Assembly (NCBI RefSeq): GCF_023554255.2
Contig: NZ_JAMJWD020000005.1
Location: forward strand, 310,001 to 374,000
Origin: Phyllobacterium sp. 21LDTY02-6
GTDB lineage: Bacteria > Pseudomonadota > Alphaproteobacteria > Rhizobiales > Rhizobiaceae
DNA: 64,000 nucleotides
Reading direction: 5' to 3'
The position numbers were made by a program, and so were the translations under genes. Shown here in pieces: positions 8,788-15,793 of this stretch (positions within the stretch are counted from its first letter, which is position 1; every line of letters starts with the position of its first letter). The notes beneath the pieces were generated by a model that had not been told where the DNA came from, ran no database searches, and worked only from the letters and a program-made list of their open reading frames with translations.

Positions 8788-8837
8788 AACCGCGCATGGG
8801 TCTTCTTGCAGGAGGACGCAGGGAGGTCCATGCGGTT
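8788..8837 (+). promoter_or_regulatory. nested stem-loop between DUF4387 and MFS genes
   Basis: AACCGC(G)CATGG (8788-8799) pairs with CCATGCGGTT (8828-8837) with one bulge. Inside, GTCTTCTT (8800-8807) pairs with AGGAGGAC (8810-8817) using G-U wobbles. The structure lies in the 82-bp gap before the MFS gene and may set relative expression inside the operon. Confidence 0.4.
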
Positions 8838-8863
8838 GCCACTATCAGCTTTGGGAGGAGCTT

Positions 8864-10207
8864 ATGGCCACAGAAACATCCGACATCCGCAAGGTTGCGC
8901 TCGCAAGCTTCATCGGGTCGACCCTGGAGTGGTACGATTTCTTCATCTTCGGTACGGCCACGGCCCTCGTCTTCAACAAAATATTCTTTCCTGAATTCGA
9001 CCCCGCAACGGGCATGATCGCGGCCTTCGCGACCTTTGCTGTCGGGTTCATCGCCCGCCCGTTGGGCGGCATCGTGTTTGGCCATTTCGGCGACCGGATC
9101 GGCCGGAAGGCCATGCTGGTGCTCAGCCTGACCATGATGGGGGGCATCACGTTCCTGATCGGCCTCATCCCCACTTATGCGGTGCTCGGCGTCGGTGCGC
9201 CGATCCTTCTGACATTGCTCCGCTTTCTGCAGGGCTTTGCGGTCGGCGGCGAATGGGGAGGGGCAACACTGATGGTCGTCGAACACGCGCCCAATCGGAC
9301 GCGGGGCTTCTTCGGCAGTTGGCCTCAGATGGGCATTCCGGCGGCACTTCTTCTGTCGTCGGGCATGATGGCGCTCGTCGGCGCGCTGACGACGCCCGAA
9401 CAGTTCATGGCTTGGGGATGGCGCATACCGTTCCTGTTCAGCGGCGTGCTGCTGGTCTTCGGCATCTACCTGCGCCGCCGCCTGGCGGAATCGCCGAGCT
9501 TCCGGAAAATGAAGTCCGAGGGCGAGCGTGAGCGCCTGCCCGTCGTCGAAGTGCTCGGCAAGCACGGCAAGAAGACCACCCTTCTCATCGCCTGCCAGGC
9601 AGCAGAGAACACGAGTTTCTACGTCGTTGCTGTCTATTCGCTTGTCTACCTCACCACCGTGGTTGGCATTGATCGTGGCACCGCATTGAATTCCCTGATG
9701 ATCGCTGCGGTATTCTGTTTTGTCGCCCAGCCAATTTTCGCCGCTTTGTCCGACCGGATCGGCCGCAAGCGCGTATTCATGGGCGGGATGATTTTTAACG
9801 GCCTGTTCATCGCACCGTTCTTCCTGTTCCTCGATACGGCGAACGTGTTCTGGATCACGGCGGCGATGATACTTTCCATCGTCCTCGGACAGGCGACGAC
9901 GCAATCCACGCAACCCAGCCTCGTCGCCGAGCAATATACCGCCTCGGTGCGATATAGCGGCGTATCGGTCGCCTACCAGTTCGCCACCGTGCTCTGGAGT
10001 GGGCCGACGCCGATGATCGCAGCAGCACTATGGGCGTGGTCGGGAACCTGGATACCGCTTGCGTGCTACATCATGGCAGCTGCCTGCCTCTCAGTCCTCA
10101 GCATCGTTCCGTTGCGCGAAGCAGCCGGTGCCGATCTCGAAGAGGAATCTAACGAAGGCGCGCTCGAACCGGCATCCTCGACACGGGCCGTCCATCAATA
10201 TCAATAA
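8864..10207 (+). CDS. MFS permease, metabolite:H+ symporter (MHS) type
   Basis: A 447-residue inner-membrane transporter with about 12 transmembrane segments. The start segment (IGSTLEWYDFFIFGTA) and the loop-2-3 motif RPLGGIVFGHFGDRIGRK are characteristic of the MHS subfamily, which includes the ShiA, ProP and KgtP carriers of organic acids and zwitterions. The motif recurs in the second half (LSDRIGRKRVFMGG). The ATG at 8864 follows GGGAGGAGCTT. With the TRAP system it gives the island two different importers, perhaps for the primary substrate and an intermediate. Confidence 0.93.
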   Translation: MATETSDIRKVALASFIGSTLEWYDFFIFGTATALVFNKIFFPEFDPATGMIAAFATFAVGFIARPLGGIVFGHFGDRIGRKAMLVLSLTMMGGITFLIGLIPTYAVLGVGAPILLTLLRFLQGFAVGGEWGGATLMVVEHAPNRTRGFFGSWPQMGIPAALLLSSGMMALVGALTTPEQFMAWGWRIPFLFSGVLLVFGIYLRRRLAESPSFRKMKSEGERERLPVVEVLGKHGKKTTLLIACQAAENTSFYVVAVYSLVYLTTVVGIDRGTALNSLMIAAVFCFVAQPIFAALSDRIGRKRVFMGGMIFNGLFIAPFFLFLDTANVFWITAAMILSIVLGQATTQSTQPSLVAEQYTASVRYSGVSVAYQFATVLWSGPTPMIAAALWAWSGTWIPLACYIMAAACLSVLSIVPLREAAGADLEEESNEGALEPASSTRAVHQYQ

Positions 10208-10224
10208 GACAGGAGCCAGACGCC

Positions 10225-11193
10225 ATGTCCCATGATCAACGCATTCTCCGCAACGCCCTCGGATCTTTCGCTACGGGTGTCACCGTCGTCACCACTCGTG
10301 CCGTTGGCGACAGGGATATCGGACGGACGGCCAACAGCTTCAGCTCGGTCTCGCTCGATCCGCCGATGATACTCTGGAGCCTGGCGAAAACCTCGTCCAG
10401 CTTCGAGGATTTCAGGCAGGCCGAACATTTCGCCGTGCATATCCTGTCGGCAGACCAAAGCGACATATCCGGCCTGTTCGCCAGCAAGAAGGAAAACAAG
10501 TTCGATGGGCTGGCAGTCGAGCGTGGCGAAGACGAAATTCCGCTTCTGAAAAACTGCGCAGCCCGTTTCGAATGCCGTACCGCCTATCAGTACGAAGGCG
10601 GCGACCACATCATTTTCGTTGGCGAAATTATCGGTTTCCAGCATTCCAGCACGCCGCCGCTGATCTTTCACGGCGGGCAGTATGGCCGGCTCATTCGCCA
10701 CGCCGGCGACGCAACCTCGTTCGAAAAGAAGGAAAGCAGCCTTTCGCCGGACGACTTCATCTATCAGATTTCGCGCGTATTCTATCAGATTCGCAGCGAC
10801 GCGATGGCAGAACGGCGTCGACGCGGATGGAGTGGCGCGGACTATGCCGTTCTGACACTGCTCGGCCATGAGGATGGCCGCGCGCTCGAGGAAATTCGCG
10901 AGATCGGCCGCTCGCGCGGAGACGAGATCACTGACGAAACGATCAACAAACTCAAGTCCATAGGCCTTATCAAGGTCGATGGAACAATGACGCGAACGGC
11001 GCATCTAACCGGGGAGGGTCGCAAGGCGATGATCGAGATAGTCGCAATGCTGAAATCGGCGGAAGCCGAAACTCTGGCCCTTCTCGACGAGAACGAGGCC
11101 TGGGTGCTGAAACAACTGCTGAACAGGCTCGCGACATCACGGGATAGCGGCTGGCCGCCGGTTCGGCAGCAGGCAGTCGCTGCGTCAGCTTGA
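10225..11193 (+). CDS. flavin reductase with C-terminal winged-helix domain
   Basis: A 322-residue protein of two parts. Residues about 1-165 form a flavin-reductase-like domain (NSFSSVSLDPP and FAVHIL segments) that would reduce FMN with NAD(P)H. Residues about 195-300 resemble a MarR-type winged helix (AVLTLLGHEDGRALEEI, then TDETINKLKSIGLIKVDG and a TGEGRKAM wing). The reductase is the expected partner of the monooxygenase at 5711. Such reductase-winged-helix fusions occur among NtaB-like proteins; whether the extra domain binds DNA is unknown. It follows the MFS gene by 17 bp and is in the same operon. Confidence 0.88.
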   Translation: MSHDQRILRNALGSFATGVTVVTTRAVGDRDIGRTANSFSSVSLDPPMILWSLAKTSSSFEDFRQAEHFAVHILSADQSDISGLFASKKENKFDGLAVERGEDEIPLLKNCAARFECRTAYQYEGGDHIIFVGEIIGFQHSSTPPLIFHGGQYGRLIRHAGDATSFEKKESSLSPDDFIYQISRVFYQIRSDAMAERRRRGWSGADYAVLTLLGHEDGRALEEIREIGRSRGDEITDETINKLKSIGLIKVDGTMTRTAHLTGEGRKAMIEIVAMLKSAEAETLALLDENEAWVLKQLLNRLATSRDSGWPPVRQQAVAASA

Positions 11194-11217
11194 GCGCACA
11201 CGGATAGTGGAGGTGTG

Positions 11218-12099
11218 ATGACCCGCTTTGCCATCGGAGACATCGTGGTCTCCGCCATATGGGAGATGGAGGACACGTCGTTCCAGATGAGGTCCTTCTT
11301 TCCACTCGTCACAGAGGAAATGCTGGCCCGGGAGCGATCCTGGCTAACGCCGATGTTCCATGACCCCGCTACGGACCAGATCAAGCTCAGCATTCATGCC
11401 TGGCTGATCGATACCGGTCGGCACAAGATCCTCGTAGATACCTGTGTCGGCAATGACAAGAAGCGTCACGCGCGCAATCAATGGTCCAATCTTGATACGC
11501 CCTTCATTGAGCGCCTGCGTGCGGCGGGCGCCGAGCCCGATGCGATCGATTATGTCTGTTGCACCCATCTTCACGCCGACCATGTCGGTTGGAATACGAG
11601 GCTCATCGACGGGCGTTGGGTGCCGACCTTCCCGAACGCAAAATATATTTTCGGGCGGAAGGAATACGATTACTGGACCGAAAAATATGGCTCCGACCCG
11701 GGCAGCCATCATCTTGCCGCTTATAACGACAGTGTCCTGCCTGTCGTCGAAGCCGGGCAAGTGGTGCTGGTGAACGACGGATACGAGCTTGACGGCTGCC
11801 TGACGTTCAAGCCGGCACCCGGCCACACGCCTGGCCATGTTGCCATTTGGCTGCACTCCAATGGCCGCGAGTGCGTGTTTTCGGGCGACATCATCCATCA
11901 CCCGATCCAGCTCAGATATCCGCGGCTTAGCTGCATGGGCTGCGAGGATCCAGTGCAGTCGGCACACACCCGTAACGCCCTGCTGGCAGACATAGCAGAT
12001 ACCGGCAGGATGCTGATGACCGGACATTTTCTGGCGCCGCATGCGGCTCATATCGAAACCGCCGGCGAAAGTTTTCGTGTGCGGTGTTTGCCGTGCTAG
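11218..12099 (+). CDS. metallo-beta-lactamase-fold hydrolase
   Basis: A 293-residue MBL-fold enzyme with the metal-binding HxHxDH motif at H117-H119-D121-H122 (CTHLHADH), a following PGHTPGH histidine, an Asp in FSGDI and a late GHFLAPH segment. This is the pattern of lactonase and hydrolase members (AttM/BlcC-like group) rather than of true beta-lactamases, and there is no signal peptide. The ATG at 11218 is preferred to an overlapping GTG at 11215 because of spacing from TGGAGG. In this operon it could open a lactone or cleave an ester or thioester intermediate. The substrate is not known. Confidence 0.88.
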   Translation: MTRFAIGDIVVSAIWEMEDTSFQMRSFFPLVTEEMLARERSWLTPMFHDPATDQIKLSIHAWLIDTGRHKILVDTCVGNDKKRHARNQWSNLDTPFIERLRAAGAEPDAIDYVCCTHLHADHVGWNTRLIDGRWVPTFPNAKYIFGRKEYDYWTEKYGSDPGSHHLAAYNDSVLPVVEAGQVVLVNDGYELDGCLTFKPAPGHTPGHVAIWLHSNGRECVFSGDIIHHPIQLRYPRLSCMGCEDPVQSAHTRNALLADIADTGRMLMTGHFLAPHAAHIETAGESFRVRCLPC

Positions 12100-12136
12100 C
12101 GTCGCTGGCTGCAGATCGCATTTGAAGGAGAGAGAC

Positions 12137-13261
12137 ATGAAGATCAGAGCCGCCGTGCTTCGCCAGATGGGCGCCAGCATGCCCTACACCATGAGCAAGC
12201 CACTGGAAATCGCCGAGCTTGATCTGGACCGCCCGGGACGCGGAGAAGTTCTGGTGCGTATCCGTGCGGCCGGGCTCTGCCATTCGGATCTCTCCGTCAT
12301 CAACGGCAGCAGGCCGCGGCCGTTGCCGATGGCAATCGGCCACGAGGCGGCAGGCGAGGTGGTCGAACTCGGTGAAGGCGTCGACGATCTGGATGTGGGC
12401 GATCATGTCGTGCTGGCCTTCGTGCCAAGCTGCGGACATTGCCTGCCATGCTCGGAGGGACGACCGGCACTATGCGAGCCGGGTGCCGCGTCCAATGGCA
12501 AGGGCACGCTCCTCACTGGAGACATCAGGCTGCACTCTGATGGAGAGCCGGTTCATCACCATCTCGGCTGCTCCGCCTTCGCCGACCACGCAGTCGTGTC
12601 GCGGTGCTCGATCGTCAAGATCGATAAGGACCTCCCGTTCAATGAGGCAGCGCTGTTCGGCTGCGCGGTGTTGACCGGGGTCGGCGCGGTGGTGAACACC
12701 GCAAGGGTCCAAGCGGGGCAGACCACAGTGATCGTCGGTCTCGGCGGTGTGGGGCTGGCGGCTTTGCTGGGCGTGATAGCCACGGGTGCGGCGCATGTGA
12801 TAGCGGTCGACCTGTCGGATGAAAAGCTGGAGACCGCCCGCGAGCTCGGGGCAACGGCGACGGTCAATGCCCGCGACGCGGATGCCGTCGAAAGAGTCCG
12901 GAAGCTCACAAATGGCGGCGCCGATTTCGCCTTCGAGTTCGCAGGCTCCGAAAAGGCGCTGGAGACCGCCTACAAAATGACCCGGCGCGGCGGAACGACG
13001 GTGACGGCCGGGCTGCCTGCGCCAACGGCGGCCATGCCGCTCAACATTGTCAGCCTTGTCGCCGAGGAGCGCACCGTGAAGGGCAGCTATATCGGTACCT
13101 GCGTGCCGGTTCGCGATATTCCGCGTTATGTCGCCCTCTACAAGTCGGGGCGCCTGCCGGTGAACAAGCTTCTCAGCGGTGCGATCAGACTCGACGAGAT
13201 CAACGAGGGTTTCGACCGGTTGCACAAGGGTGAGGTGATCCGGCTGGTGGTCGAGATGTAG
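12137..13261 (+). CDS. zinc-dependent alcohol dehydrogenase
   Basis: A 374-residue medium-chain dehydrogenase with both zinc sites: catalytic ligands in CHSD and GHEAAGEV, and the structural lobe CGHCLPCSEGRPALC. The NAD-binding Rossmann motif is GLGGVGLAALLG, with an Asp (AVDLSDEK) after the second strand favouring NAD. The layout is close to class III/AdhC-like enzymes, but no formaldehyde-specific residues can be assigned. The ATG at 12137 follows GAAGGAGAG; upstream in-frame starts would overlap the hydrolase gene. It probably oxidises an alcohol intermediate, or reduces an aldehyde, of the island's pathway. Confidence 0.93.
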   Translation: MKIRAAVLRQMGASMPYTMSKPLEIAELDLDRPGRGEVLVRIRAAGLCHSDLSVINGSRPRPLPMAIGHEAAGEVVELGEGVDDLDVGDHVVLAFVPSCGHCLPCSEGRPALCEPGAASNGKGTLLTGDIRLHSDGEPVHHHLGCSAFADHAVVSRCSIVKIDKDLPFNEAALFGCAVLTGVGAVVNTARVQAGQTTVIVGLGGVGLAALLGVIATGAAHVIAVDLSDEKLETARELGATATVNARDADAVERVRKLTNGGADFAFEFAGSEKALETAYKMTRRGGTTVTAGLPAPTAAMPLNIVSLVAEERTVKGSYIGTCVPVRDIPRYVALYKSGRLPVNKLLSGAIRLDEINEGFDRLHKGEVIRLVVEM

Positions 13262-13290
13262 TGTCCGGCTCAAACGAGCCCAGACTCGGC

Positions 13291-13323
13291 ATAATCATCA
13301 TGAAAATTTTTCATGATGATTAT
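13291..13323. promoter_or_regulatory. 33-bp perfect AT-rich palindrome
   Basis: Two 16-bp arms (starting ATAATCATCATG and ending CATGATGATTAT) are exact inverted copies around one central base. The site lies 60 bp before the HisD-like start in the only sizeable gap of this operon section, and it has neither a GC-rich stem nor a T-tract. An operator for a dimeric or tetrameric regulator, marking an internal promoter, is the likeliest reading. Confidence 0.5.
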
Positions 13324-13382
13324 GAAAACTTGCAAGCGGTATGTCTTCGCCCTTACAGCTTGGTCGCAAAGGGAGATCAATC

Positions 13383-14693
13383 ATGACCATCACCTATCTC
13401 AAGCGTGGCAAACCTGCCGACGAACGCGCCGAGGACGATGCCAGGGTTCGCGCCGTCGTCGAGACGACCCTCAAGGACATCGAGACCCGCGGCGACGCCG
13501 CTGTGCGCGAGCTGTCGGAAAAGTTCGACAAGTTTTCACCGCCCTCCTTTCGCCTCAGCGCTTCCGAAATCGAAGCGGCGATGAGCAAGGTCACGGCGCG
13601 CGACATGGCCGATATCGAATTCGCCCAGGCACAGATCCGGAGTTTCGCCGAAGCGCAGAAGGCGTCGATGCATGACATCGAGGTCGAGACCGTGCCGGGT
13701 GTCATCCTCGGCCATCGCAACATTCCGGTCCAGTCGGTCGGATGCTACGTGCCTGGCGGCAAGTTCCCGATGGTGGCGTCTGCCCACATGTCGGTTCTGA
13801 CCGCCTCTGTCGCGGGTGTTCCACGCATCGCCGCCGCTGCGCCGCCGCAAAAGGGTGAACCGCATCCGGCGATCGTCGCAGCCATGCACAAGGCGGGGGC
13901 GCATGAAATCTACGTTCTCGGCGGCATGCAGGCCGTGGGCGCCATGGCGCTTGGCACCGAAACGATCAAGCCGGTGGACATGCTGGTTGGCCCCGGCAAC
14001 GCCTTCGTCGCCGAAGCGAAGCGCCAGCTCTATGGTCGCGTCGGTATCGACCTCTTCGCCGGCCCCACGGAAACCATGGTCATCGCCGACGAGACGGTCG
14101 ATGCCGAATTGTGCGCCACCGATCTCCTGGGCCAGGCCGAGCACGGCTACAACTCCCCGGCCGTCCTCGTCACCAATTCGGAAAAGCTTGCACGCGCGAC
14201 GCTGGCCGAGATCGACCGGCTGCTAGCCATTTTGCCCACCACCGAAACCGCCTCTGCTTCCTGGCGCGATTATGGCGAGGTGATCGTCTGCGACACCTAT
14301 GAGGAAATGCTCGACGTCGCAAACGACATCGCCTCCGAACATGTCCAGGTCATGACCGACCGCGACGACTGGTTCCTGGAAAAGATGCATTCCTACGGCG
14401 CGCTATTCCTTGGTCCCCGCACCAATGTCGCCAATGGCGACAAGGTCATCGGTACGAACCATACGCTGCCGACGAAGAAAGCCGGGCGTTACACCGGCGG
14501 TCTCTGGGTGGGCAAGTTCCTGAAGACGCACTCCTACCAGAAGGTGACGACGGATGCCGCTGCTGCCGAATTCGGCGCCTATTGCTCGCGGCTATGCATG
14601 CTGGAAGGCTTCGTCGGCCACGCCGAACAGGCCAATGTGCGCGTTCGCCGCTATGGCGGTAAAAACGTACCTTATGGCGTCGCCGCGGAATAA
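13383..14693 (+). CDS. HisD-family dehydrogenase, probably catabolic (HpsN-like)
   Basis: A 436-residue member of the histidinol dehydrogenase family. Conserved segments are [11 protein letters not shown], the [13 protein letters not shown] region, [11 protein letters not shown] with the catalytic Glu-His region, ASEHVQ and GTNHTLPT. HisD enzymes carry out a four-electron NAD-dependent oxidation of an alcohol to an acid through an aldehyde. With no other his gene nearby and catabolic neighbours, this is more likely a paralogue such as sulfopropanediol 3-dehydrogenase (HpsN) or a relative acting on another alcohol. The ATG at 13383 follows GGGAGATC. The SDR gene follows. Confidence 0.88.
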   Translation: MTITYLKRGKPADERAEDDARVRAVVETTLKDIETRGDAAVRELSEKFDKFSPPSFRLSASEIEAAMSKVTARDMADIEFAQAQIRSFAEAQKASMHDIEVETVPGVILGHRNIPVQSVGCYVPGGKFPMVASAHMSVLTASVAGVPRIAAAAPPQKGEPHPAIVAAMHKAGAHEIYVLGGMQAVGAMALGTETIKPVDMLVGPGNAFVAEAKRQLYGRVGIDLFAGPTETMVIADETVDAELCATDLLGQAEHGYNSPAVLVTNSEKLARATLAEIDRLLAILPTTETASASWRDYGEVIVCDTYEEMLDVANDIASEHVQVMTDRDDWFLEKMHSYGALFLGPRTNVANGDKVIGTNHTLPTKKAGRYTGGLWVGKFLKTHSYQKVTTDAAAAEFGAYCSRLCMLEGFVGHAEQANVRVRRYGGKNVPYGVAAE

Positions 14694-14712
14694 GGTACAT
14701 AACCCACGGGGC

Positions 14713-14728
14713 GTGCCACCGCTGGCAC
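14713..14728 (+). promoter_or_regulatory. small hairpin before the SDR gene
   Basis: GTGCCA-CCGC-TGGCAC, a 6-bp stem in the 64-bp gap between the HisD-like and SDR genes. No T-tract follows. Its role is uncertain. Confidence 0.25.
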
Positions 14729-14757
14729 ACATTCCTTCAAAAGCCGGGGCCGGAACC

Positions 14758-15522
14758 ATGGAATTGCCGACCACACCTTCGTTTCGACTGGAAGGCAAGC
14801 GCGCACTTGTCGCCGGCGCGTCCTCTGGTATCGGCTTGGGCGGCGCCGTCGCGCTGGCGGAAGCCGGCGCCCAGGTCGTTCTCGCGGCCCGCAACGCGGA
14901 CCGGCTCGCCGAGGCCGTGGAAGCTATCCGCGCGCGCGGATACTCTGCCGATGCCCTTTCCCTCGACGTCGCCGATGTCACGGAGACGGAGCGTCAGGTC
15001 GCGGCTCTCGGCCCCTTCGATATCCTGGTGAACAGCGCCGGGCTCGCCCGCCATACCCCGGCGCTCGAAACCACCACTGCCGATTTCGACGCCGTTTTCG
15101 GCATCAACGTCCGCGGTGCCTATTTTCTTACCCGGGCGATTGCCAAGGGTCTGATCGACGCCGGAAAACCCGGATCGCTCATTAACATCTCGTCGCAGAT
15201 GGCGCAGGTCGGCGGCATAGACCGCGCCGTCTACAGCGCCTCCAAACACGCGGTCGAAGGCTTTACCAAGTCGATGGCGATCGAGTGGGGCAGGAGCGGT
15301 ATCCGCGTCAACACGATCTGCCCGACCTTCATTCGCACACCTTTGACCGAACAAACCTTCGCAGATCCCGAGCGGGTGCGCTGGATCGAGGAGAAAATAA
15401 AGCTCAGTCGTCTCGGCACGGTCGAAGACATCATGGCCGCCGTCATCTATCTCGCCTCGGATGCATCGTCGATGATCACGGGAACGGCCCTCATGGTCGA
15501 CGGCGGCTGGACCGCCGATTAG
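14758..15522 (+). CDS. short-chain dehydrogenase/reductase (SDR)
   Basis: A 254-residue classical SDR with the cofactor motif GASSGIGLG near residues 20-28, the NSAG motif, a catalytic Ser in NISSQ, and YSASK carrying the Tyr-Lys pair. It ends with the usual MITGTALMVDGGWTAD tail. The residues after the second strand (ARNADR) suggest NADP(H) may be used. The ATG at 14758 is preferred because upstream in-frame starts lie inside the HisD-like gene. It is the last gene of the run that starts at 5711; 271 bp with no recognisable element follow before the next gene. Confidence 0.92.
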   Translation: MELPTTPSFRLEGKRALVAGASSGIGLGGAVALAEAGAQVVLAARNADRLAEAVEAIRARGYSADALSLDVADVTETERQVAALGPFDILVNSAGLARHTPALETTTADFDAVFGINVRGAYFLTRAIAKGLIDAGKPGSLINISSQMAQVGGIDRAVYSASKHAVEGFTKSMAIEWGRSGIRVNTICPTFIRTPLTEQTFADPERVRWIEEKIKLSRLGTVEDIMAAVIYLASDASSMITGTALMVDGGWTAD

Positions 15523-15793
15523 CGCTATCCAACGCCTGTGGCGCAATTCGTCTGTCCTGATGCTGTTACTGGTCGTTGCACAGCGGATGCTCATCGAAGC
15601 CGGCCACGGGGGAGGCTCTGCCAGGGCCGGGTCGGCCGCTCGATTGCTCAAGAACTTCCGATGCCGCGTTTGATGTAGCCATCGAGTTGTCATGCGCGCA
15701 GCGCTCAGATACCGCCGAATTCAGGGAGGCAATTGCAATGCTGCCACATTGGCCTCATTTTGCCTGTCACATATAGGGACGGGTAGGCGCATC

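Noticed and set aside
13383-14693. Biosynthetic histidinol dehydrogenase (hisD)
   Set aside because: The fold is HisD, but no his gene is nearby and all neighbours are catabolic. A paralogue acting on another alcohol is more likely, so no hisD symbol was given.
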